Source of the DNA: Rikenella sp.
GTDB taxonomy: Bacteria > Bacteroidota > Bacteroidia > Bacteroidales > Rikenellaceae
Length of the DNA stretch: 8,295 nucleotides
NCBI GenBank assembly: GCA_029054535.1
Contig: JAIDFC010000153.1
Location: 1 to 8,295 of the forward strand
Direction of reading: 5' to 3'
Position numbers and translations under genes: made by a program. Below the pieces are notes generated by a model. It worked only from the letters and a program-made list of their open reading frames with translations. It had not been told where the DNA came from and searched no databases. This document shows positions 1 through 5,134 of this stretch, one piece after another; position 1 is the first letter of the stretch, and every line of letters starts with the position of its first letter.

Positions 1-631
1 GCATAGGGTAGAGGCTGCCAGGTTCGAGTGCCGAGCGGCACCGCCCTCCGTGTGGGGGCGGTGTCGGTCGCGCGTCTTTCAGTCGCAGTTTGCAAGTTGC
101 GGTTCGGATTTGTTTCGAAATTAAACGGGTCGAACGCCCGGGAGCGGCCGCAATCAAAGACGCATAAGTGGCAAAATTGCGGGCCGCTGCGTGGGGAGGC
201 GGCGACCCGCGCGCCGGGGGCGCGGTTTATAGTGAAACTGCAAATCATTCAGCGCGCGGTCGAAGAAGTTTCGGGATTAAAACGGGTCGGAGCTTGCGAG
301 GCCCGCCGAGCGTCAGCGAGAATTAGCGGGCCTTCGCGTGGCGAAGCTCCGGCCCGTCATGGGGAGATCATGGAAGATCTTCGCGTGCGATAACGACTGG
401 CCCGAGCATCCTATGGGCGCGGTTTGTTTCGATATAAAGATGGCAGCGAGAAAGCCGATTTGCAGAGTCGGTCGGCCTCGGAGCGGGGCGAACGCCATGG
501 GCGGGCGCCGGGGGGGGCGCGCCCGAGGACGAAGTTTTCTGGCAAACGCATTTTGCCCGTCAAGTCTGGAACAAGGCAGGCTGTTGTTGGGGTAGACACG
601 AGTGGGTTGGAGTGCCGAGCGGCACCTCTCC
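1..631. other. Non-coding mosaic of cassette flank fragments
   Basis: I see no convincing gene here; the open frames on both strands have no recognisable domain and look like GC-rich chance frames. The DNA is built from short blocks that recur elsewhere in the window. A palindrome GTGCCGAGCGGCAC lies at 28-41, as after the FISUMP stops. A GCTCCGG..GTCATGGGGAGATC block at 346-369 matches 3701-3725. AGAGTCGGTCGGCC at 464-477 matches 3538-3551 exactly. GGCGCGGTTT occurs near 219 and 415 and again near 3472 and 3632. A 3' flank block runs from 555 to 631. An inverted repeat ACCGCCC/GGGCGGT spans 40-62. I read this as remains of cassette insertion and loss. Confidence 0.6.
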
Positions 632-661
632 CTATTCTTGGAGGCAACGCAACTGAAAACC
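555..661 (-). repeat. 3' flank block of FISUMP cassettes, copy 1
   Basis: This block covers the last codons of cassette A, its TAG stop at 632-634, a palindrome at 612-625 (GTGCCG AG CGGCAC, beginning 6 bp past the stop) and about 60 bp beyond, including AACAAGGCAGGC on the plus strand. The same order and near-identical bases recur at 877-953 and 3743-3839. Conservation extends well past the stop codon, so it cannot be explained by protein selection alone and points to a DNA-level repeat. Confidence 0.8.
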
Positions 662-862
662 GTACGCACGTCCGAGGTGATGATATTGAAAACTGATGGC
701 ATTGTAATGAAAGTCCAAACCATAGGCCCCATCATCTATATATGTCGACGTCCAACTGTACCCATGGCTCCCGACATAATACAACGTACCACCGGCATTG
801 GTACCGCGCCATCCGCTATCGCGGAAGCCCGGAGCCGGCACGGGATGCTTGCAGCCCGTCGC
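632..862 (-). pseudogene. FISUMP domain C-terminal fragment (cassette A)
   Basis: This is a headless 76-residue piece of a Fibrobacter succinogenes major paralogous domain (Fib_succ_major), a family found mainly in exported surface proteins of Bacteroidetes and Fibrobacteres. Visible family features are an APGFRDSG segment near its start, LYYVGSHGYSW in the middle, and the typical RAYGFQLRCLQE end followed by TAG. Complete family members have a signal or lipoprotein peptide and a longer domain; here the frame runs upstream only into the tail of cassette B, with a chance ATG at 946 and no export signal. The first 37 bp (826-862) match 3656-3692 with 4 differences. It is probably silent: either a donor segment for recombination with an expressed gene elsewhere, or a remnant. 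Confidence 0.7.
826..862 (-). repeat. 5' flank block of FISUMP cassettes, copy 1
   Basis: These 37 bp match 3656-3692 with four differences, and the 22-bp part CGGGATGCTTGCAGCCCGTC plus GC is identical in both. In cassette A the block encodes the ATGCKHP..APG start of the fragment. At 3656-3692 the same block stands without any FISUMP core after it. This marks the upstream edge of the repeated unit. Confidence 0.7.
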
Positions 863-876
863 AGGAGGCGGCCCTG

Positions 877-953
877 GGCCGGCTGTTGGGGTAGACATAA
901 GTGGGTTCGGGTGCCGATCGGCACCTCTCCCTATTCCTGGAGGCAACGCAACG
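877..953 (-). repeat. 3' flank block of FISUMP cassettes, copy 2
   Basis: This has the same composition as the block at 555-661: end of cassette B, TAG at 931-933, and the perfect 14-bp palindrome GTGCCGATCGGCAC at 911-924, again beginning 6 bp past the stop. Its far end (877-900) still aligns with the CTGTTGGGGTAGACA part of copy 1. The next unit then begins within about 15 bp, so cassettes A and B are packed head to tail. Confidence 0.8.
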
Positions 954-1125
954 GATGACCGTTTGCACGGCTGCGGGCGTAATTCGGGTTGATCCCGCTA
1001 TAAATGAAGTATAGATTGTTGACATTGGTACCCGCAAAGGACGACGTCCAGCTGAACCCGTAGTGGCCGACGCTATACAGTGTTCCATAGTAAGCGTGGC
1101 GGCAGCCCGGAGCCGGGGGCACCGG
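931..1125 (-). pseudogene. FISUMP domain C-terminal fragment (cassette B)
   Basis: This is a 64-residue FISUMP end fragment. It starts around PVPPAPGCR, carries YGTLYSVGHYGFSWTSS, and closes with RANGHPLRCLQE and TAG. The core between GFSW and the end differs almost completely from cassettes A and D, while the last 20 or so bases and the sequence past the stop are nearly identical to theirs. The frame stays open upstream as far as 1587, but that stretch reads through the tail of cassette C in a different frame and is not FISUMP, so no true start exists. GHPLRC replaces the more usual GFSVRC. It is probably not translated as a functional protein. Confidence 0.7.
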
Positions 1126-1126
1126 G

Positions 1127-1220
1127 CGTTTTATCGGCCATTCGAGCATAGCCTGCCGAGCGGCATCATTGTTTCCCCCCGTCCTCTCGGTTATCGGGAG
1201 GCTCCCCCGGAACCCCGCGA
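1127..1220. other. Spacer between cassettes B and C with half-site palindrome
   Basis: This 94-bp stretch between the stop of fragment C and the start of fragment B has no gene. It contains TGCCGAGCGGCA at 1154-1165, a shortened copy of the palindrome that follows the other FISUMP stops, here 55 bp past the stop of fragment C. It lacks the CTCCCTATTC..GGAGGCAACG block of the other tails. Confidence 0.5.
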
Positions 1221-1697
1221 TTACTCCCGAACGCAACGAACCGAAAAACCGTATGCACGGTATATTTCCGGATAACCTCGATGGATTTGCTGGGCATCGT
1301 AGCGGAAATAATAGGTGGTTCGATCCGTACCCAGTATGGTCGAACTCCAAATATGACCAGCCAAACTGACATTGTATAACATAGCCGTTCGATAGCGGCA
1401 ACCGACAGCCGGATACCAGGTCGCCGAAGACAAAACATGCGACCAAAGACGACCCGTAGATTGCCAAGTACTGTTGGTGAGCGAGAAACTTTGCCACGGA
1501 TTGGCAACCTCCGTATCGGTGTCGCTGCGCGGCACTCGCCAACCCGAGGGGCAAGGATCGAAGAGCGTTTTCGCCTCGTCCCGCCACAGAGCATCGTTCT
1601 GCGGCGTCGTCCAGTCTTGGTAAATATTGCCTCCGAGATAAAAGCTCCCCGGGTTGCGGATCGCGGAAAAAAGATCCGGGCGAGACATAGCTGCCAA
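1221..1697 (-). pseudogene. FISUMP domain C-terminal fragment (cassette C), longest copy
   Basis: This is the longest FISUMP piece, about 155 residues, and it shows the C-terminal half of the family well: LFSAIRNPGSFYLGG, NDALWRDEAKTLFDPCPSGW with WRVPR after it, a Trp-rich middle, then IWSS and RAYGFSVRCVRE before TAA. No ATG precedes the homologous part; the available starts are a TTG at 1697 and an ATG at 1688, neither with a signal peptide in front. The frame stays open upstream past the stop of the nucleotidase gene (1736-1738), reading a hydrophobic stretch (ILFPALFSVAPFLAA) that could mimic a signal peptide but has no normal start. Its tail differs from A, B and D (TAA stop, no CTCCCTATTC block), so it comes from a different member of the family. 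It is most likely a 5'-truncated gene, though expression by readthrough from the nucleotidase transcript cannot be excluded. Confidence 0.7.
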
Positions 1698-1735
1698 AAA
1701 AGGGGCAACAGAGAAAAGGGCGGGAAAAAGAATGT

Positions 1736-2941
1736 CTACTTTTGGTCGAAAATCGTGCGTCGCTCGCGCGCTTCGATGGCCCGCACCCAGCGCTCCGGAG
1801 CTGCCGACCAGTTATCTCGCGCTCGAGGGTGTAAGGTCTTGCGAGCCAAAAGCCAGCGTGCCAAGGCTAACCGGTAGTCCGTCGCTACGACCCGTGGCCG
1901 GAGCCCCATCGCGACCAGATCCCGAGCGCGGAACGAGTTCAGAACCACGGTATAGAGTCGTTTCGGATCGAACGGCTTGCCGCGCTCGGTTTCGTAGATC
2001 GAGACCCGGTGGTGGTAACGCGCCGTGAGGTCGACCCGGAAACGGAGACCGGCCACGTCGTCGTGCAGATAGTACGGAACTTTCGAACGAACCAGATCGG
2101 AGTGCGGCCCCTCGATCCGAAAGAAACGCATGCCGAAAATCTTTTCCATCCACTCCTGGAGCTGTCGGCCCGTCATGCGGACCGTTACGAGGCGGTTGTC
2201 GAAGCGAAAGAGGTTCAGCACGTCGCCGAGCGTGAGCGGGCCGGACGACAACACGGCATCCGGGGATGGAGGTGCGAAAATGGATACCTCGGAACCGGGA
2301 GCTGTTTCTAATTGGAAGCGGTGGAAGAGGTCTGCAAAAGAGGACGGACCGAAAAATCCATCCCGGGCACAAATGGTCGTGTCCAGCTCGACCGCCGGGG
2401 AGAGGAAAAAATGGCGGACGCGTTTTTCATCTGCGGAAAAACGCGCTGCGAAGCGTTCGGAAGGGCGGATCGACCGAAAATCTTGTCGTCGGATCCGCAC
2501 GACGGCTTGTCCTGCGACCTCGTAACGATCGGCCACCAGCCACTCGGTTTCGCCCAACGAGTCGATCTCCCGAGGCGTTACGCCGAAGCGGTTCAGGAGC
2601 GAATCCCGTTCGCACGCAGCCGCATAACCGGCCTCGTACTCCATCCTCCGGCGCAACGTGCTGTCGACCAGCGTCGAATAGATGCGGTCGCCGAGGCTTT
2701 CTTCCGGCTCCTCGGGCCAGGAGACCAACGAGAGGTTTCCGGCGCCGAGCTCCTCGCGCCACTGTTCGGCGAACGCGGCAACAGCTGCCAATGAACCGGT
2801 TCGATAACGGTTCGTGAGCGGGTCGAACGAGGTGATGCCGGCTCCGGACGGTACGACGATCAACCGCTGGTGTTCCTGAGCGGCAGCATCGTAGACGATT
2901 CCAAAAAGAGAAAAGAAAAAGCAAAGGATTCGGTCGCGCAT
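1736..2941 (-). CDS. Secreted 5'-nucleotidase-like protein with degenerate phosphoesterase domain
   Basis: This encodes 401 residues from the ATG at 2941. I chose it over an upstream GTG at 2968 because it puts a signal peptide at the N-terminus (hydrophobic 5-21, cut likely after AAAQ). Residues 25-85 align in layout with the start of Bacteroidetes UshA-like nucleotidases (the TGSLAAVAAF segment matches their GGSLARV), yet the metal ligands of the calcineurin-like domain (D-x-H, GD, GNH, GHxH) are absent. Residues 185-395 match the 5'-nucleotidase C-terminal domain: ARDGFFGPSSFADLFH, NLFRFDNRL at 243-251, TGRQLQEWMEK, YTVVLNSFRA and APERWVRAIE. The usual glycine-rich NGGG loop after NSYR is replaced by RARDL. 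Intact single-chain enzymes are about 500-600 residues. I infer an exported, probably non-hydrolytic nucleotide- or ligand-binding relic. It stands alone behind a structured leader. Confidence 0.75.
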   Translation of the reverse strand: MRDRILCFFFSLFGIVYDAAAQEHQRLIVVPSGAGITSFDPLTNRYRTGSLAAVAAFAEQWREELGAGNLSLVSWPEEPEESLGDRIYSTLVDSTLRRRMEYEAGYAAACERDSLLNRFGVTPREIDSLGETEWLVADRYEVAGQAVVRIRRQDFRSIRPSERFAARFSADEKRVRHFFLSPAVELDTTICARDGFFGPSSFADLFHRFQLETAPGSEVSIFAPPSPDAVLSSGPLTLGDVLNLFRFDNRLVTVRMTGRQLQEWMEKIFGMRFFRIEGPHSDLVRSKVPYYLHDDVAGLRFRVDLTARYHHRVSIYETERGKPFDPKRLYTVVLNSFRARDLVAMGLRPRVVATDYRLALARWLLARKTLHPRARDNWSAAPERWVRAIEARERRTIFDQK

Positions 2942-2950
2942 CTTTTGGGT

Positions 2951-2969
2951 AAAAACAAAAAGGCACACG
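2951..2969 (-). terminator. T-tract with upstream CGTGTGCC arm, terminator-like
   Basis: On the minus strand CGTGTGCC (2969-2962) runs straight into TTTTTGTTTTT (2961-2951). The complementary arm GGCACACG lies at 3032-3025, in the apical loop of the RNA fold upstream, so a terminator stem would form over a loop of about 55 nt. The T-tract ends 10 bp before the nucleotidase ATG. It may end a small RNA, or act as an attenuator in the nucleotidase leader, since no separate promoter is evident in between. The unusually long loop lowers confidence. Confidence 0.45.
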
Positions 2970-2983
2970 CGCTAAGAACTTAT

Positions 2984-3105
2984 CCTCACGGGCACACCGA
3001 TGCCCAAGCAACCTAAGCCTTAGACGTGTGCCCAAAAGGACAACATCTAAGGCTGGTTGCTTGGCTGTGAAACGAGGCTTCACAAAGATTCGGTGTTTCG
3101 TGAGG
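2984..3105 (-). ncRNA. Candidate structured RNA 2, three-way junction
   Basis: No protein is convincing here, but the minus-strand RNA can fold fully. The closing helix is CCTCACG/CGTGAGG (3105-3099 with 2990-2984), an internal loop, then ACACCGA/TCGGTGT (3096-3090 with 3000-2994). Inside are a hairpin TGTGAA/TTCACA (3084-3079 with 3071-3066) and a long hairpin AAGCAACC/GGTTGCTT plus AGCCTTAGA/TCTAAGGCT (3062-3046 with 3024-3006, one 2-nt bulge). Its 21-nt loop holds GGGCACACG, which can also pair with GTGTGCCC (2997-2990) or with the arm before the T-tract. I do not recognise a named riboswitch. The layout fits a leader or small RNA; the strand is inferred from the T-tract and the neighbouring genes. 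Confidence 0.5.
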
Positions 3106-3161
3106 AAGCCTTCGGAGTTATTTATATGGTAACAGACTACTTACTATGCGGATCGATAAAA

Positions 3162-3169
3162 GGCACACG
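3162..3169 (-). promoter_or_regulatory. CGTGTGCC arm plus short T-run after RNA 1
   Basis: This repeats the element that precedes the T-tract at 2951-2969. The arm CGTGTGCC is followed on the minus strand by TTTT (3161-3158) and can pair with GGCACACG at 3235-3228, inside the apical hairpin of RNA 1. The arm-to-arm gap is 58 nt here and 55 nt in the downstream copy. The T-run is too short for a strong terminator. Confidence 0.35.
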
Positions 3170-3180
3170 ACAAGAGACTA

Positions 3181-3305
3181 TCAGCACAGAGGCAGTTCCA
3201 GCCGCCCCAACAAGGAATAGTCCCCTGCGTGTGCCGTAATCGGCCACACAAGGAACTTCCCTTGTTGTTGCTTCATTTTATTTATTGGAACTTTTTCTGT
3301 GCTGA
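3181..3305 (-). ncRNA. Candidate structured RNA 1, long rod with asymmetric bubble
   Basis: On the minus strand these 125 nt fold end to end. Helices: TCAGCACAGA/TCTGTGCTGA (3305-3296 with 3190-3181), AGTTCCA/TGGAACT (3292-3286 with 3200-3194), CAACAAGG/CCTTGTTG (3267-3260 with 3215-3208), AGTTCC/GGGACT (3257-3252 with 3224-3219, one G-U), and an apical GTGTG.GCCG/CGGCACAC hairpin with an ATTA loop (3249-3229). An 18-nt A-rich strand faces 7 nt of GGGCGGC in the middle, giving the closing stem, bubble and terminal stem known from 6S RNA. On the plus strand the G-U pair would become a C-A mismatch, which favours minus. The length is below typical 6S RNA and I see no sequence signature of 6S, SRP or RNase P RNA, so the family stays open. 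Confidence 0.5.
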
Positions 3306-3312
3306 AGCGCGC

Positions 3313-3345
3313 CAAATAAAGAACATTTTCGACTCTGCAAAGATA
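3313..3345 (-). promoter_or_regulatory. Bacteroidetes-type promoter for the structured RNAs
   Basis: On the minus strand TATCTTTG (3345-3338) is a perfect match to the Bacteroidetes -7 box TAnnTTTG and would start a transcript near 3331. Alternatively its TTTG (3341-3338) serves as the -33 box for TTTATTTG (3320-3313, one mismatch, 17-nt gap), placing the start at about 3306, just at the 5' end of the rod-shaped RNA. Either reading supports minus-strand transcription of the RNA region. No good -33 TTTG is visible for the first option. Confidence 0.45.
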
Positions 3346-3816
3346 CGCAAAGGTTGTTATTCTACGATCTCCCCGGCCGGAATCTTTCTTACTTTATCGT
3401 ATCGCTCGGTTCTCTCCCTATTCTCGGAGTCAACGGTGCCGCTGGGTGAGGCTACGGCACGCACGCCCTTTGGGCGCGGTTTCTGTCAATTAGGGAAAGA
3501 GGGAGGATAATGACAACTTTCCGAACTTCCGACTCGTAGAGTCGGTCGGCCCGCAGCCCTCCCGCAGCGGAGGGCCGAACTTTCGCGATGCTCAATCGTC
3601 CTTTCCGCGGACTGCGGGTCGCGCACCGCTAGGCGCGGTTTTCTTCGCATAGAACAGCCCGGGGCCAGGGCGGGATGCTTGCAGCCCGTCGCTTGGGGTG
3701 GCTCCGGGCTGTCATGGGGGAGATCGAGGCGAAAGTCGACTCGCCCGGCAGGCCATAACAAGGCAGGCCGTTATTGAGGCAGATACAGCCCGGTTGGAGT
3801 GCCCAGCGGCACCTCC
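3346..3816. other. Non-coding mosaic of cassette flank fragments, right copy
   Basis: There is no supported gene. From left to right it holds a scrap of a cassette tail at 3412-3435 (CTCTCCCTATTC..GGAG.CAACG, no core attached), GGCGCGGTTT near 3472, a hairpin CGACTC/GAGTCG followed by AGAGTCGGTCGGCC (3538-3551), a second GGCGCGGTTT near 3632, a 5' flank block at 3656-3692 with no core, the GTCATGGGGGAGATC block at 3701-3725, and a 3' flank block from 3743. The same kinds of block occur in 1-631, so the two regions are related by duplication or recombination. Confidence 0.6.
3656..3692 (-). repeat. 5' flank block of FISUMP cassettes, copy without core
   Basis: The 37 bp match 826-862 with four differences; 3671-3692 is an exact 22-bp copy. 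In the minus direction it should lead into a FISUMP core, but after the APG codons the sequence breaks off into the GGCGCGGTTT block. I read it as an emptied or deleted cassette. Confidence 0.65.
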
Positions 3817-3839
3817 CTATTCCTGGAGGCAACGCAACT
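3743..3839 (-). repeat. 3' flank block of FISUMP cassettes, copy 3
   Basis: The order is the same as at 555-661: end of cassette D, TAG at 3817-3819, an imperfect palindrome GTGCCCAGCGGCAC at 3799-3812, then a region aligning with copy 1 including AACAAGGCAGGC on the plus strand. Between stop and palindrome the copy lacks two bases found in copies 1 and 2. Confidence 0.75.
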
Positions 3840-4026
3840 GAAGACCGAATGCACGGTAGTTGCTGGTATTCGGGGCGATCCGGCTGTGAGTGATATCCAG
3901 GAAGTAGCCGTGGCTACCCGTAACCGACGACGCCCAACTGTATCCGTGGAAGCCGACGTAATACAAGTTTCCTGATCCACCCGTAGCATTTCGCAAACCG
4001 CTGTCGCGGAAGCCCGGAGCCGAACC
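3817..4026 (-). pseudogene. FISUMP domain C-terminal fragment (cassette D), fused to the 3' edge of DAHP synthase
   Basis: This 69-residue FISUMP end begins GSAPGFRDSG, continues with LYYVGFHGYSWASS, and closes with RAFGLQLRCLQE and TAG. Its first codon follows the stop of the DAHP synthase-chorismate mutase gene with no base between, and it is in the same frame: TAG is the only thing separating the two. It has no start, no signal peptide and no ribosome binding site. The core differs strongly from cassettes A and B, but the last codons and the DNA past the stop match them. It lies on the same transcript as the aromatic operon. Stop-codon readthrough would give a fusion protein, though I see no readthrough signal; a recombination junction is the simpler explanation. 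Confidence 0.75.
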
Positions 4027-5100
4027 CTATTTCTTTGCGTTCATCACCTTGTTCTGACGACTGATGCTCTCCATGTGGATCGAATTGAGCAGGATGCTCA
4101 GAAATTCGCGGCTCAGTTGCAAATCTTCGGCCGTCGCCAAAACCCGTTTCACGATGTCGTCCCAACGCGCGCTCTGGAGGATCATCACCTCGTTGTCCCG
4201 CTTGATCTCGCCGATCTTCTCGGCCACCGCCATCCGCTTGCTCAGCAGCGTGAACAACTCGGCATCGTACTGGTCGATCTGGCTGCGCAGCTTGTCCAAC
4301 GACATCTGGAACTCCGGTTTGTCGGTCTGCGACTTGCGCCACACGATGCTCCGAACCAGCTCCGCCAGCTCTTCCGGGACGACCTGTTGAGCGGCGTCGC
4401 TCCACGCCTGGTCCGGACAAATGTGGCTCTCCATAATCAACCCGTCGTAGTTCAGGTCGGCGCACTGTTGGGCCACCTCCTTGAGCAATTCGCGTTTGCC
4501 GGTGATGTGCGACGGGTCGCCGATGATCGGAATTTCCGGCATTCGCATCTTCATCTCGATCGCCAGCGGCCACATCGGGTTGTTGCGGTATTTCGACAGA
4601 CCGAACGACGAAAAACCGCGGTGAATCAATCCCACGTGCTCGATCCCCACTTTCTGGAGACGCTGTACGGCACCGACCCAAAGGTCGATGTCCGGATTCA
4701 TCGGGTTCTTGACCAGCACCGGAACATCCACTCCTCGCAGCGCATCGGCGATATCTTGAACGCTGAACGGGTTGACGGTCGTCCGCGCGCCGATCCAAAG
4801 CAGGTCCACGCCGAACTCCAGCGCTCCCTCGACATGCTTGGCGTTGGCCACCTCCGTGGCGATCGGCAGCCCCGTTTCGCGCTTGGCCTCGGCCATCCAC
4901 GAGAGGCCCGGAAGACCCACCCCTTCGAAAGTCCCCGGTTTGGTTCTCGGTTTCCAGATCCCGGCGCGCAGCACGTCCACCGCCCCAGTAGCCGCCAACC
5001 GGCGGCACGTCTCCAAGGTCTGCTCTTCGGTCTCGGCGCTGCAAGGCCCCGAGATAATCAACGGGCGTTTGCCCTTCAGGTCGAATTTCTTGGTTTCCAT
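4027..5100 (-). CDS. 3-deoxy-7-phosphoheptulonate synthase fused to chorismate mutase
   Basis: This bifunctional 357-residue enzyme opens the shikimate pathway (phosphoenolpyruvate plus erythrose 4-phosphate to DAHP) and also converts chorismate to prephenate, in the cytoplasm. Residues 1-255 are a type I DAHP synthase of the KDO8P-like subfamily: GPCSAE with metal-binding Cys20, KPRTKPGTF from Lys50, VKNP with Lys131, GDPSH with His198, and MESH with Glu224. Residues 265-357 are an AroQ-type chorismate mutase: LRSQIDQYD (Arg272), LLSKRM (Arg289), IGEIK (Lys300), ILQSARW (Arg312) and a C-terminal Gln349. The same C-terminal fusion is known in Porphyromonas and its relatives, where the mutase domain carries feedback control. 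It is last in the operon, 34 bp after tyrA. Its stop directly touches a FISUMP fragment. Confidence 0.95.
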   Translation of the reverse strand: METKKFDLKGKRPLIISGPCSAETEEQTLETCRRLAATGAVDVLRAGIWKPRTKPGTFEGVGLPGLSWMAEAKRETGLPIATEVANAKHVEGALEFGVDLLWIGARTTVNPFSVQDIADALRGVDVPVLVKNPMNPDIDLWVGAVQRLQKVGIEHVGLIHRGFSSFGLSKYRNNPMWPLAIEMKMRMPEIPIIGDPSHITGKRELLKEVAQQCADLNYDGLIMESHICPDQAWSDAAQQVVPEELAELVRSIVWRKSQTDKPEFQMSLDKLRSQIDQYDAELFTLLSKRMAVAEKIGEIKRDNEVMILQSARWDDIVKRVLATAEDLQLSREFLSILLNSIHMESISRQNKVMNAKK

Positions 5101-5134
5101 CTATGTTCGTTGTTTTTATTATTTTCTTCCCTGA

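Noticed and set aside
15..45. GGTTCGAGTGCC at the window start resembles a tRNA T-loop (GGTTCGAGTCC).
   Set aside because: The bases on each side of the loop do not pair as a T-stem, and no acceptor stem, anticodon arm or CCA fits; it is the FISUMP tail palindrome.
931..1587. A 218-codon minus-strand frame joining the tail of fragment C to cassette B.
   Set aside because: Only the last 64 residues are FISUMP; the rest reads fragment C in the wrong frame, so it is not one protein.
1..1700. A CRISPR array, suggested by repeats at short spacing.
   Set aside because: The repeats are few, unequally spaced and end in coding FISUMP sequence; there are no uniform spacers and no cas gene.
3187..3282. 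A 31-codon minus-strand frame starting MKQQQGKFLVWP inside RNA 1, and a 14-codon one starting MFFIWRASAQ near 3321.
   Set aside because: They have no recognisable feature, and the bases are fully accounted for by the pairing of the rod-shaped RNA; a leader peptide remains possible but unsupported.
3181..3305. Assignment of the rod-shaped RNA as SRP RNA, RNase P RNA or tmRNA.
   Set aside because: The GGAAGG..AGCAGCC apical motif of SRP RNA, the GAGGAAAGTCC segment of RNase P RNA and the tRNA-like ends of tmRNA are all absent.
632..4026. A diversity-generating retroelement acting on the FISUMP domains.
   Set aside because: Differences between cassettes A, B and D include many third-position and C/T changes and length changes, not adenine-only changes, and the window holds no reverse transcriptase, template repeat or accessory gene.
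1..4026. An insertion sequence or transposon carrying the cassettes.
   Set aside because: I see no transposase frame, no terminal inverted repeats bounding a cassette and no clear target duplications in the window.
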